Assembly (NCBI GenBank): GCA_032718475.1 | Contig: JAUCBJ010007526.1 | Span: forward strand, 1 to 64,000 | Source of the DNA: Nemertoderma westbladi | Taxonomy: Eukaryota > Xenacoelomorpha > Nemertodermatida > Nemertodermatidae | Length of the DNA: 64,000 nt | Reading direction: 5' to 3' | Translations under genes and position numbers: made by a program | Part shown: positions 23,536 to 34,229 of the stretch, piece by piece | Layout: each line of letters starts with the position of its first letter | Position numbering within the stretch: position 1 is the first letter of the stretch | Notes under the pieces: model-generated | Told to the model about the DNA's origin: nothing | Database searches by the model: none | What the model saw: the letters and a program-made list of their open reading frames with translations, nothing else

Positions 23536-24822
23536 TTGGAGTTAATATCGTACATAAAGTTTCCTACTTGGTGTCTATATAGGAGGTCCAGCGGAAGAAA
23601 TGACCTTCATAAGGCGCAGAAAGAGTCCCGACTCAAACAGACTACAGCGGCCAAGAATGCAGTTAAGGCTGCATCTAGGTCCCTGAACAGGCAGTACTCT
23701 GTTAATCTACAGGAGCTAATAAACCAACAGGTTGATGCCATCAATGATGCTGACGACAGCAGGCAATCATCCCAGGCATGGAAATCGATCAATCTGCTTA
23801 CTGGGCGGAAAAGCCAACCAACCACCAAGGTTAAGGCTGAATCACCAGCCGATCGCCTCAATGGTTGGAAAGCCCACTTTGAAAAGCTCCTCAATAATGA
23901 CAGGGTATTGCCTGATAACTTTATAGAAGTAAAAGTGTCTGAGTCTGTACTCCCAGATATTCCCATTGGCGATATCTCCTTTGCAGAAGTGAAGGCTGCT
24001 GCAAAGAGCATTAAGACCAATCGTGCCAGTGGAGTAGATGGTGTTCCCCCTGAGGTCTTTAAAATACCTGAGTGTTTAAAGCTCATCTATCCCATCATAG
24101 TAGACATGTACCGTACAACAAGAGTCCCACAAGAAATGAAAACAAATAAGTTGGTGCCAGTTCCCAAGAAGGGCAACCTAACACTCTATGGTTCTTTTCG
24201 GGGAATCTCATTGATCTCGATTGCTGCAAAACTATACAATAGAATTCTATTAAATCGCATCAGGGATCCCATTGAGAGACTGCTACGTGGAAATCAGAAT
24301 GGGTTCCGTAAAGGTCGTGGGACCATGGAGCCCATTTTGGCACTTAGAAGGATGATTGAAGAGTTATCAAAAAAGAAAGACAGGCATCTGGCTGTTATCT
24401 TTGTTGACTTCTTCAAGGCCTTTGATTCAGTCTCTCGCTCACGTATGTTCAGCATACTTTCATTATATGGGATTCCTGATGAAATTATTGCAGCAATCAG
24501 ATCAGTATACGATGGTTCGACAACATTTGTGTCTACTGTTGACGGTGACACAGAACCATTTGAAGTGTTATGGGGCGTCCTCCAAGGAGACACACTTGCA
24601 CCATTCTTGTTCATTATTGTGGTTGACTATGTTCTACGCATGTCCTTAGATCATCATAATGATGATGGGGTGATGATAACTCCACCTACTGGCTCCAGAA
24701 GTCGAGGAAATCCTGCCAAGTACCTAACTGATCTAGACTTTGCTGATGACTTAGGAGTACTCTCAGAATCATTAGAGGGAGCCCAACGGCTCCTTCAGCT
24801 CATTAGAACATGCTGCTTCTAG
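23536..24822 (+). pseudogene. LINE ORF2, first part: reverse transcriptase palm and fingers
   Basis: The first ~18 residues after the ATG at 23536 are not LINE-like; element sequence starts near 23585. Recognisable blocks in order: NRASGVDGVPPEVFK (about residues 160-175), NGFRKGRGT (about 253), IFVDFFKAFDSVSR with the first catalytic Asp (about 289), GVLQGDTLAPFLF (about 345), and DLDFADDLGVLSES with the catalytic FADD box (about 399). All the polymerase residues expected of a non-LTR reverse transcriptase are therefore present. The frame ends early at LIRTCCF because one base is missing near 24808; the next frame resumes with HAASSVGLFINSRKTK. It would copy element RNA at a nicked target, but this copy lacks its endonuclease and is frameshifted. 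Confidence 0.85.
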
Positions 24823-25560
24823 TGTTGGTCTTTTTATTAACTCCAGAAAGACCAAAATTCTGACAGTTAACTTTGAAAGTCCTCAGCAAGTCTCTGATCG
24901 GATGAGCATAAGCTCAAAGGATGGTATGCTTGAGCATGTGGACGACTTCTGTTACCTGGGATCATGGATCCGGAAGTCAGGTGAGGACCTTCGAATACGT
25001 AAGGGAAAGGCATGGGCAGCCTTGAATAGGCTTTCCAGGATTTGGAAGTCACCTAGAATTAATCGGAAACTTAAGGTCCGATTATTTAGAGCAGCAGTAG
25101 TTCCAGTACTCCTCTACGGGAGTCCATGCTGGGCTCTAACTGCTGAGGACACCAAATCTCTGGATGGCACATTCACAAGAATGCTACGCCGGGTACATTG
25201 TGTCAAGTACAATGCACACATCTCCAACCAGACACTATATAACATTGGAGGTGTCTCATTGGTTCCCCCAAGCTTGACACTAGAACAAAATCGCCTCCGC
25301 TTTGCAGGACATTGCTTTCGCCGTGAGGACCAGCCAGTGCATAATCTTGTACTTTGGCAGCCTCATGGAGTGAATAAGCATGGTGGACAGCCCATGACTT
25401 TCTTGATACGCATCTTAAAGGACACTGGCCTTAAAGATGCGGATGATCTAGCAAATGTCATGGGTGATAGGGAGTTGTGGCGGTGCAATTTTGTTGACAA
25501 GCCGGCACAGCATTCTTAAAAATGCAGCTGCAATGCAGCATGCCGATCCTAGTAGTAGTA
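23585..25560 (+). mobile_element. 5'-truncated non-LTR retrotransposon with reverse transcriptase
   Basis: The element comprises two open frames (about 23585-24822 and about 24807-25519) that belong to one ORF2, separated by a one-base shift. The N-terminal endonuclease is absent, so the copy is 5' truncated. It ends near a TAG-repeat tail at about 25546-25560. A second, more decayed copy is at 62226-63020. The clade (RTE-like or another) cannot be fixed without a tree. Confidence 0.85.
24808..25519 (+). pseudogene. LINE ORF2, second part: thumb and C-terminal region
   Basis: Continues the reverse transcriptase in the next frame: VDDFCYLGSWIRKSG (about 24940-24980), AWAALNRLSRIWKSP (25014-25055), LLYGSPCWALTAEDTKSLDG (25110-25170), then RLRFAGHCFRREDQPVHNLV and GGQPMTFLIRILKDTG. 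These are the usual post-polymerase blocks of this LINE type. The first ATG in the frame is at 24902, but reading can begin at about 24808, where it joins the upstream part. The stop at 25519 looks like the natural C terminus. Confidence 0.85.
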
Positions 25561-26085
25561 GTAGGAAGAATACTAAGTGATTTATAAATAGGTCTAGAAG
25601 GGGCTTGATAGTGGGAAAAGGTTATACAGCGTACGAGTTTGTTAATTTTAATTTGTAGTGGTTTTAGAGTAGTTGATCGGCAGACGAGAGACCGGCACCG
25701 GCCAGGTGCCGGTGCCACTAGGTGGGATTAAAACGAGAAGCCAGGGTGACCGGAAAATATGGATAATGTACAGGTACACCCTGATAGTGTGATATTAAAA
25801 AATATCATTTATTTATATTGCACAATAGCAATTAATTAATTGTTTACGGCCGGTTGTGATTGCGTTACATCGCTGCTTAATTTTATAATATTAGTTTCGT
25901 AAAGTTTCGCCATGGTTACTATAAGATTTAACAAAGACACAATTAAAGCAATCAACCTAAAAGTAAAAGTAAAAAAAGAATAATAACTAATTTGATAATC
26001 TATTCCATAGGGTGTTATATAATTACAGATACATTGCGTTATGCATAGGGGTAATATAGCGATGCAATTGTTAGTTAGTAGTAAG

Positions 26086-27030
26086 CAGGGACAGGATACG
26101 ATACGATGCGAAAACGGATTTTCGTATTCCGTATCGCAGTATTTTATTTGTATCGAATTTCGTATCGTTTCATAAAAATTTACTTCGTATCGTATAATAC
26201 GAATAAATATTTTTCGTATTTCGTATCGTATTTTCGTAACTTATTATTTTGTAAATATTACTGTTTTCAACAACAAACCAGAGATCACAGCACTTATTTA
26301 GTTACAATTTTTTTTTCTCAAAATTGGTGTATAAATTAGGTTACAGCTTACAGTTTAATTATGTAATAAAATGTGTAAGACAGGAGGATCGTTAATCACA
26401 TTTGTAATAATTAACTGTAAAATAATGATAATAAGATCACTGAAATATAATGTAATTTCAGTTTGAATAAACTTGTGAGGAGAAATCTAAGCGCGCTTAC
26501 AAGGCAATGATGTTTTGATAAAGGCATTAGTGAGAGAATAAAATAAATAAAACATGGTTTTATTCTGGTATTAGTTTAACTTTTTTTCCATATTGGTACA
26601 TCAAATTCAAAATTATTCCATAAATAAAGGTACCGGTAGCAGTTTAGTACAGTATGCATAAAGTGGCGTATTAACAGTAGTAACGCCTACTATTGCATTG
26701 GGCCGTGTTGCATAACGTCCTTATGGATGATATAGCCACACTATTGTTGCGGCAAGCATTCTGGAACAATGAAAAAAAATTGCCTATAATAAAGAGATTT
26801 ATATGATTTTCTAAGTATAATACAAATATACCATACATGTTTTTTTTATCAACTCTTCTAGGTAAAATACGATACGAAAAAAATACGAAACTTTTTTCGT
26901 ATTTCGTATCGTATCTTGGATTTTTTGTATCGTATCGTATTTTCTCAAAATTACGTTCGTATCGTATCGTAACATAAAAAAATGGTTCGCATCGTATCCT
27001 ATTTTCGTATCGTATCGTATCCTGCCCCTG
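26086..27030. mobile_element. Complete hAT-like non-autonomous element, 8-bp target duplication
   Basis: The left end, CAGGGACAGGATACGATACG, mirrors the complement of CGTATCGTATCCTGCCCCTG on the right. The 8-bp direct repeat GTAGTAAG flanks both sides (26078-26085 and 27031-27038). An 8-bp duplication with CAGGG ends is the hallmark of the hAT superfamily. Both subterminal regions are packed with TACGAT/CGTATCG words, probable transposase-binding repeats. At 945 bp without a transposase frame, it must have been moved in trans. A truncated relative is at 1719-2150. Confidence 0.9.
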
Positions 27031-27039
27031 GTAGTAAGT

Positions 27040-27600
27040 ACTAAGTTGGGTTACATCCTATTTGAGTTGAACTTAAATCTTCTCCAGCTCTCCTCATTCT
27101 TATTAACCCAAAGATATAATAACGCTCTAATCTAAGAAATTATGTCGACGTTTGTGAATCCTGACCCTAATTCATAATTTAACGAGATGGCGTCGAATTT
27201 CTTACAGCTGAGGAGATTTTCAGGTTACGGTTTAGTTTTTTGATTAGCTAGATGCTTGGTTGGCCAGACCCTAGGTTATGGCAGGGTAGGATATGGTAAG
27301 GAGAATTGTTTGAAATTGAAGGAAAACTTTCATGAGTTTTATCATAAGAATTTATGAGAAAATCTAAAAATACATTAGATAAAAGTAATGAATAAGCAAT
27401 ATATTTAATAAGTTACAAAAAAAAACTTAAATTATTTTACCGTATATTAATTGTAAATTGTTATGTAGGAACCACCTTTACAGGTTGTGCCTCTGTTTGT
27501 CTGTATGAGTGGTAATTAAAGTTCAATGATTGAAATTCAGTTTAGGTCTGGAGCAGTTCATCAATAAGTTAATTATTATTACATAGATAGAAGAAAATAA
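27040..27600. promoter_or_regulatory. Region downstream of the dehydrogenase gene; possible poly(A) signal
   Basis: AT-rich. On the minus strand an ATTAAA word at about 27398 lies roughly 220 bases past the stop codon of the 27619-28908 gene and could be its polyadenylation signal. No coding region seen. Confidence 0.35.
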
Positions 27601-27618
27601 ATTAAAGTTCACTCGTAT

Positions 27619-28908
27619 TTACATCCCTTCCGCGTTTAATTTCTTCAATTTCTCCCGGATTATTATAAGGCGTTGGATCTGGTTAGTTCCCTCGTAAATC
27701 TGGTAGATCTTCGCGTCTCTCATGAGTTTCTCTACGGGATATTCGGAGTTGTAACCGTTGCCTCCGTGGATCTGTACCGCGTCGCTGGCGCACCGATTTG
27801 CGTGGTCCGCGGCGAGACACTTCGCGATGCTGGCCATGTACGTGTTCCGTTTCCCTTGATCGGCTTCCCAGGCAGCGTTGTACACAGTAAGTCTAGCCGC
27901 CTCGGTTCCTATCAACATATCCGAAATCATGTTGGACACGGACTGGTGCGCGATTATCGGTTGCCCCATGGTTTTACGTTCGACCGCGTATTTAATGGAC
28001 TCGTCGATACAACGCTGAGCCAACCCCACGGCAGCGGCGCCCACCCCCGGCCTAGTGTGATCGAAAGCCCCCATAACCACCCTGAACCCCTCACCCGGCT
28101 TCCCGATAACATTGGAAACTGGAATACGAACATCTTCGAAGGTGACACCAGCGGTATTAGCGGCTCGTTGCCCCATGTTCCACTCCTTTCGGCCTTTCGT
28201 GATGCCGGGCGCGTCGGCTTCTATAACGAATGCGGTGAAAGCGCGATTCGTCGGGGCCTTTGGGTCCGGATCGGTCCGCGCCAACAAGAAATACCAACTC
28301 GCCATCCCTCCATTCGAAATCCACATTTTATTCCCGTTTATTATGTATTCATCCCCTTTTTTCTCCGCTTTCGTTTTTATCCCTGCTACGTCTGATCCAG
28401 CTCCCGGCTCTGTCACGCAGTACGCGCACACTATTGGCTCTTCCACCAACCAACCCAGGTATTTCTTTTTGAGATCGTGACTACCGAAAGAGAGGACCGG
28501 CGCGCCCGCTAATCCGTTAGCGAGCATCGCTAAAGAGATCCCCGTGCAAGCGTAGTTGGTCTCTTCCGCTATGATCATGTGTTCCATTGCGGAGAGACCT
28601 AAGCCCCCGTAGTCTGCGGGGACCCCGGTGTTCATGAGACCCAGACCCCACGCCTCTCGGATTATCTCCCACGGGAATTCGCCGCTTTTATCGTGCGCCG
28701 CCGCCACTGGGAGGATGCGTTCTCGCGCGAACTTTCGTGTCATCTGCTGCAGATCGAGCTGCTCGTTGGAGAACTGGAAGTTCATCCCGGTTTGGGTGTC
28801 AGCGGTTCCCGCGGCCGTCTGGGCGGAGATCGAGCGGTGTTGCGGTAGCGACCAGCGGCGACACTGCCCCCCGAAGACGTTCATTCTCGAGATACGGAAG
28901 AGAGCCAT
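27619..28908 (-). CDS. ACADM: Medium-chain specific acyl-CoA dehydrogenase, mitochondrial
   Basis: A 429-residue frame, about the length of vertebrate MCAD precursors (~421). The first ~40 residues are rich in Arg and Ser and nearly free of acidic residues, as in a mitochondrial targeting peptide. Family blocks: [16 protein letters not shown] at 161-176 (acyl-CoA dehydrogenase signature 1), MWISNGG at 195-201, DHTRPGVGA at 283-291, [20 protein letters not shown] at 379-398. The catalytic base lies in YEGT (Glu406), equivalent to the Glu of mammalian MCAD. The enzyme would oxidise medium-chain acyl-CoA to the 2-enoyl-CoA with FAD in the matrix, passing electrons to ETF. The whole coding sequence is one exon, although animal ACADM genes usually have many introns; it is also visibly more GC-rich than its flanks. 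It could be an intact retrogene or an intron-poor lineage form. No disabling change is seen. Confidence 0.93.
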   Translation of the reverse strand: MALFRISRMNVFGGQCRRWSLPQHRSISAQTAAGTADTQTGMNFQFSNEQLDLQQMTRKFARERILPVAAAHDKSGEFPWEIIREAWGLGLMNTGVPADYGGLGLSAMEHMIIAEETNYACTGISLAMLANGLAGAPVLSFGSHDLKKKYLGWLVEEPIVCAYCVTEPGAGSDVAGIKTKAEKKGDEYIINGNKMWISNGGMASWYFLLARTDPDPKAPTNRAFTAFVIEADAPGITKGRKEWNMGQRAANTAGVTFEDVRIPVSNVIGKPGEGFRVVMGAFDHTRPGVGAAAVGLAQRCIDESIKYAVERKTMGQPIIAHQSVSNMISDMLIGTEAARLTVYNAAWEADQGKRNTYMASIAKCLAADHANRCASDAVQIHGGNGYNSEYPVEKLMRDAKIYQIYEGTNQIQRLIIIREKLKKLNAEGM

Positions 28909-29617
28909 AATAATATGTCGTGGTAAATGTCAGAATGTGTCAGATTATGCGGGTTGACGGGGTAGGCTGTATTGCCGATAGGTAATCAGGTAATATAAGG
29001 GTTGCTTAAACGATAAAGGTAGTTGTTAGACTGTTACAGTCAGACAGTGTTATAGATAGTTACCACTCGTCAATACAGTAAGATGGGGTGGGCTACTTAC
29101 TACCTGGCAGCCTTAAGGGGTACGTGTTTACAGTTTAAGATGTGTAGCCCTAGTACAGTTAGGTACTTTCGCCTAATTAAGCGCCACTGCCAAACCGCCC
29201 AATTGAGCGCTGCCTATAGTAATCTCCATAGGAAACTTAGAGCTCAACCGCGCATTAAACTTAAAAAACACGCACTTTTTGGACAAAACAGCTGGCTTTA
29301 TCACCATGGATACCATATTTTGGCTTGTGTAAATAAAAAATTCGCATGTGTATTCTTCCAGAAAAGTGTATCGAAGTAAAAATTCGTCTAATTAAGCGAG
29401 ATGATTTTACGACCGCCTAATTGAGCTTTGCTTAAGATTAGTAAAATATGTGAACACCCAATTAAGCGCATACAGACTATTACACTCTATACTGGCTGAC
29501 TGGTATTTTTGTTTCCAAGTCCATTTTTACAGACAAATTTTGATTTTGTATTTATTTTTATTAACGATCAGACGATTTTATTATTTTTTTATTGAAATAT
29601 ATTTCAACATTTAATAA

Positions 29618-30804
29618 ATGGCTAACTTCAAAAGGTGCTGTAAAACACTTTGTCACGATTGGGTTATGGATCACACCAGTGAATTGGCATCTGTCGCCAC
29701 ATATGAGATAATGGACCTGTCGGAAAAAAAAGGCAAACGAGAAGTTATTGACAACATGATTGAAAAAGGTGTATTTCCAAAGAGAGCAAAATATATGTGT
29801 ACTGCCTGCCATTCATATTACTTGAAAAAAATTGCATTGCCCAGCACCCGCAAGAGACCAGACAAATTAGAAGATGAGATTGAAAGTAAACCTTTACCTA
29901 CTCCAACATTGTTCACTGAAGCAAGCACCAATACATCGTCATGCAATTTACAACTTTGGAACATGGAATCCTGTATCGATAAATTTCGTGAACAACTTCA
30001 TAAGGAACACCTCCCATCATACCCTGGAGCACAATCTCTAGATGATCTGATTGCGAACTTAAATAGTCAACAAATACCATCTGGATATGTTCGTGAATTA
30101 TTGTTTAGACTTTGTGGCGTGACCGACTTTAAGTCCAGAAATGGAAAAATAGCAACTAAGGTGTAGAGTTGTTACTTGCTACTTTAAATTTGCACTTTGT
30201 GGGAACTTACTCTGCCACAGAATCTGTGGTGTGCTATGCAGTTGATAATTCGAAATTTGGTGTAGTTGTCCGTTCAGATAGCAGCGCAGCACCAACTTAC
30301 ACTACATTATTAAATCTGTTGAAATCATCTGCCACTATAAAGGACAAAGTAGACAACTCTGATTCGATAATTGTGGTTGATAATAATCAGTTTGTGGGTA
30401 AGACTTATCACCTGTATAAAAACAAGGTTACGGTGGCAAAGGTTTGCTCTGTTATTTCGATTCAACATACACCATCAATTAAACTGCAAGGCGAATATAT
30501 AACATATTTGGACTTAAGTAATGTAGATATCGAACAGATTGTTGAGTCATATTTTGAGAAATATGATTGTAGTTTTCGACAAGCAAGGGCGGCCTTTGTC
30601 TTGTCAGAACTGAGGGAATTGAAAGGTTACACTGGTGCTTTATCTTTTTGTGATCATTCTTATGGTAAAATATTTGAACAAATAGGAACAATGCAGGACC
30701 TCTACAAATGCAATCTATCTAAGCCATCTTGGTCTGTGCATCAGCCATTACCAAAAGATCCATGCAGTTACGAATCTCTGAAGGAGATGCTTTTATATGA
30801 ATAG
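29618..30804 (+). pseudogene. Unrecognised protein of DNA transposon A (possible transposase)
   Basis: Two adjacent frames read as one protein of roughly 395 residues. The first (29618-30166) starts MANFKRCC and has two cysteine pairs (CCKTLC, CTACH) around residues 7-68 that could bind zinc. The second continues from 30160 with GVELLLATLN and runs to a stop at 30804. The frames differ by one base near 30159, where TK is followed either by V-stop or by GVELLL, so a single-base deletion is the simplest explanation. The second part includes VVDNNQFVGKTYHLYKNK, faintly reminiscent of the DUF6589-type proteins found in invertebrate transposons; I treat that as a weak guess. Its position between the element's inverted ends argues for an element-encoded protein. 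Confidence 0.55.
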
Positions 30805-31211
30805 TCAGACAATTTTTTGGAATTAGTTATTTTTGAAACCCTGGTCCTACTTCCCCTAAGCTTCACCACAGGATCGGAAATTCCCTCCTTCATGGCTTCT
30901 TCCATTATATCTGCCTCCTTTATGGCTTCTTCTATGATATCTGTATCTTCCACAGCATTGGGGCCAACTTGATCCAGAATATTATGGCTAGGAGATGGAT
31001 CACAAGAGAAAGAAGTAGAAGGCATTTGAATATGAATATCTGGAATTGGAGTTGAAGATAGATCTGGAAATAAGTCCCTCATGCATTCAGAAGTATTAGG
31101 AGTACAGATAATATTATGAGTATTATCTGTTTCGGTACTGTCAGTGTACATCAGGTCATTCGTATTGATAGTTTCGAGCACTGTATATGTAGATATTTCG
31201 GAATCCATCAT
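30768..31211 (-). CDS. Acidic unrecognised frame inside DNA transposon A
   Basis: A 147-codon frame on the opposite strand, converging on and overlapping the end of the 29618-30804 gene by about 37 bases. The product is acidic in its middle (repeats of EEAIKEADIMEEAMKEG), Ser/Thr-rich, and ends with a basic segment (LRGSRTRVSKITNSKK). No domain is recognised. It may be a second element gene or an exon of one, or simply a chance frame. Confidence 0.35.
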   Translation of the reverse strand: MMDSEISTYTVLETINTNDLMYTDSTETDNTHNIICTPNTSECMRDLFPDLSSTPIPDIHIQMPSTSFSCDPSPSHNILDQVGPNAVEDTDIIEEAIKEADIMEEAMKEGISDPVVKLRGSRTRVSKITNSKKLSDYSYKSISFRDS

Positions 31212-31267
31212 AATAATTATCCTGATAATGGGAGGACTAACGTTAAGTAATTTGGGGAAAATCTTTT

Positions 31268-31450
31268 CGACCTACGCGTAGGCCTACGTGTAGCTACGCG
31301 TAGCTACGCGTAGCTACGCGTAGTTCGCAACATTGGGTCATATATCACCAGTTTCAGAGTTTTAACAATAACTACGCGTAGGTGCTACGCGTAGCTACGC
31401 GTAGGTGCTACGCGTAGCTACGCGTAGGTCCTACGCGACCTACGCATAGG
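31268..31450. repeat. CTACGCGTAG palindrome cluster, left side of element B
   Basis: About ten copies of the 10-bp palindrome CTACGCGTAG or one-base variants, in tandem and separated by short spacers. Mirrored by the cluster at 44682-44893. Candidate transposase-binding sites. Confidence 0.9.
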
Positions 31451-31511
31451 TGCTACCCATAACTATGCCTATACGTCAGTACGTCGTTTATCATTAGTAG
31501 GCTTACGTATT

Positions 31512-32744
31512 TGTACGCGCTTTTATAGACCTTCAGCAGTTTAACCTGCCGAAATTTATATGTCTTTATTGATAATCTGCCTTTTGTAAGATGATAAGAT
31601 TTAATACAAACAAACCAAAAACATTAGCCGAAGCCAGTCCATGCGCGTCCAAATGACCCGTTTATAACACCGGGAGACTGGATTCGTGGGCTTAAATTTA
31701 TTTGCGGTCAAGCCTACGGTATTATTCGATTGATTACTAATATATAATCTCTGACAAATATTATTCACTTTCGGGAAATATTAGCAGTTCCTTTTAGGAC
31801 GTGGCGCTCTACCTATGTAAACAGAGTTATGACTGATACTACACACAACGATATGGCTTAAATTTCAAGCATAGGGCGCATTCTTTAGGAATGCTTTATT
31901 ATCAGATCCAATCACTTTACAATCACGCACGCTACCGGTAACGCACAACACTGCTCACTGATATGCCGACAGTTACTGACTTTGATCAGGTATAAAGAGA
32001 TATGCACTGGACTCAGGTAGTGTCTGTCAAACAACATTAGATTCACTACAAACACAATAATAAAGTCGCAATTGTTGTACATAACCTTTCTCTCTAACCT
32101 GTAGTGTATCAAAGATATTGGGAAAATGTGGGTTGATTATTGATATTCTTCAACTAATAACATCCAATTATACTGATACAAAATTACAAACAGTAAAAGC
32201 AGTATGACGGTAGGTTAAGATACAATTAGATTGCATTGAATCGTTAATAGCGAATTGGTAAGATAATAGCTATGCTTTCTATAATTTTGCCTACTAATGT
32301 TCTTACAAAAAGGCAGAAAACATTTCGCTATCTCAACACGGTCTTAAAACACTGATAATAAAGTCCTAAAATCATAACGAAATCATAACAAAAATCCCGT
32401 GACTTTAGCTCTCTTATTTTCCAAGAATCCCGTTCAACACATGTAATCAGCAGTGAGACAGGATAATTTCAGTTCAGTAGCTCGGGATTGGTCGAAATCA
32501 GAACTAACTCAACGCAGGGCTATGGGTAACTGGGGCAACCTTCCCAAGCCGGCTGGCCAATCGAACAGCTCAGATCCCTCCTAAAGGATTCCAACGCTTT
32601 GGAGGGGGGAACTGGTTAGCAAAGAAAACAAATCAGTCATATCCCAGAAAAACCTTTACAGTAGGTTTCAGAGTATTTTAGCGTATGGGGGAAAAACTGG
32701 GTTGCGGGGCGAAGGGCCAGTTACATCCCACAGAAGCTTTTACA
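31512..32744 (-). repeat. 3' LTR of the BEL/Pao element
   Basis: 1,233 bp. Begins TG and ends CA; on the element strand it starts TGTAAAAGCTTCTGTGGG. A minus-strand AATAAA at 31565-31570 lies near its 3' end and could serve as the poly(A) signal. Identical to 42738-43970. Confidence 0.95.
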
Positions 32745-33512
32745 CCGCTCCCAGAAAATGAGATTGAAGTCTATAAAATATACAAAATCGCAGTTTCTAA
32801 TATACATAAATACTCTAAACCGTTAGTCTTTCTTGCGCGGACGGCGTTTACGCAGTTTTTTAAAGCTAGCCAGAGTCCTTTTCTCTTTGGGGCGAGCCAC
32901 TTTACAAGGAGGGCTATAACTCCTGGGTGAAGGGTGCAATATAATTGCATCAGAGGGTGCAGGATTGTTGTCGGTATATCCGCCAGTTGAGGTTCCGGGT
33001 AGATTGTCATCAACATCGGGGGACTGGGGTCTAACGGCCTTTAGGGCTCGTTTTAGGACGGCTGCTCTCACAGGTCCTCTGCGAGTGGTCTGAACGGAAG
33101 CCGTGGGTGGACCGTAGGCTGTCAGAAACTGTCTTGGTTTAACGGTTCTCTCCAACTCGCGTTCGCGGGCTCGATATTCGTAAGGCCTTCGATATACTTC
33201 TTGTAACTCAGGATGCGAGTTAACGAATAATTCTCCATAGTCCGGATCGCGTCGGATAAAGTTGATTAAATAATAGGAATGAATATCATTGGGGTTAACT
33301 CTCCTAAGAGTTTATCTCCGAAGTTGGGAATCATCGAGGGATGACGGATAGTTTTAGAGTATAAGTCCGTCATAAGGATTTGGGTTTCGGGTTGAGCTAA
33401 AGCGGCTTCTTCCCTCTCGTCCATTTCCGTATGTTTCTTTTCGAGTTGGTTCTCTTCCGCGCGTTGTCTCATACGCTCGTCTAGAAACTCCTGGAGAGAG
33501 TACGCTTTTACA
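32745..33512 (-). repeat. Tandem duplication next to the 3' LTR, full copy (A)
   Basis: The first ~220 bases (32745-32966) match 33513-33733 nearly base for base, and the far end (about 33420-33500) matches about 33755-33832. The second copy lacks the middle. Copy A carries a protein frame split by one shift near 33300. The junction between copies (33504-33520) consists of GCTTTTACA, the last nine bases of the LTR, followed by the complement of the polypurine tract. Confidence 0.85.
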
Positions 33513-33540
33513 CCGCTCCCAGAAAATGGGATTGAAGTCT
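32823..33540 (-). pseudogene. Unrecognised basic-tailed protein, copy A, frameshifted
   Basis: On the element strand the frame opens at about 33540, passes a methionine at 33472 and runs in one frame to a stop at 33266. In the next frame the likely continuation begins near 33310 with NPNDIHSYYLINFIRRDPDY and reaches a stop at 32823. The combined product would be roughly 235 residues: an N-terminal charged helix (RAEENQLEKKHTEMDEREE), a middle globular part, a Pro/Ser-rich part, and a very basic C terminus (KKLRKRRPRKKD). It lies where LTR elements carry env or accessory genes, but there is no signal peptide or membrane segment. I do not recognise the family. Confidence 0.55.
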
Positions 33541-33590
33541 ATAAAATATACGAGATCACAGTTTCTAATATACATAAATACTCTAAACCG

Positions 33591-33842
33591 TTAGTCTTTC
33601 TTGCGCGGACGGCATTTACGCAGTTTTTTAAAGCTGGCCAGAGTCCTTTTCTCTTTGGGGCGAACCACTTTACAAGGAGGGCTATAGCTCCTGGGTGAAA
33701 GGTGCAATATAATTGCATCAGAGGGTGCAGGCTTATAGTCGGGGTATCCGCCGTTTCGATATGCTTCTCCTCGAGCTGATTTTCCTCTGCTCGTCGGTGG
33801 ATACATTCGTCCAAAAATCTCGCGGAGAATAGAGTCGTCCAA
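33591..33842 (-). pseudogene. Unrecognised basic-tailed protein, copy B, internally deleted
   Basis: Second copy of the protein of 32823-33540, about 83 residues from the ATG at 33842. Its C terminus is nearly identical (same PSDAIIL...KRTLASFKKLRK...RPRKKD ending). Its N terminus corresponds to the RAEENQLE region but in a shifted frame, and the whole middle is deleted. It ends 71 bases before the polypurine tract copy at 33513-33520. Confidence 0.55.
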
Positions 33843-33867
33843 GTTCGATATCTTCTTAGAGATTAGT

Positions 33868-34220
33868 TTAAGTTATCTGAACAAACGCAGGTTTCTTTCC
33901 TGATCTTTGTGGAATAGCGTCTAACTCGTTTCGGACAACGCTCTCCTCTACCTTGATGACGGGTGGTAGCGGGTTAAACGGGAACGATCCCGATTACACG
34001 GTTGAATGGCAACAACGGGTGTCCGTGCCTCAATCCGGCCAGGTAAGATAGGCGGATATTTAGGGAGCCATTAACCTGAGTGCCACCAACTAACGGCTCG
34101 GGTAACACTGGATCTCGGAACAGTAAGCACAGTTCATGAGGATCCGTGATACTATTAGGATCAAGAGTCCGAGATCTAACTAAGGAAGGAGGAGGTCTGA
34201 CCGAGCATTCCGGAACTCAG
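33868..34220 (-). pseudogene. Unrecognised frame pair downstream of gag in the BEL/Pao element
   Basis: Minus-strand reading from about 34220 gives a well-formed sequence including RTLDPNSITDPHELCLLFRD and GSLNIRLSYLAGLRHGHPLL to a stop near 33979. The next frame continues without a gap (FNPLPPVIKVEESVV...) to a stop at 33868. The two halves look like one protein of about 115 residues broken by one shift. No start codon, domain or membrane segment is recognised. Confidence 0.45.
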
Positions 34221-34229
34221 ATCATAGGT

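Noticed and set aside
31912-32112. 66-codon frame present in both LTRs as an element gene
   Set aside because: It lies in the LTR, has no recognisable domain, and appears twice simply because the LTRs are identical.
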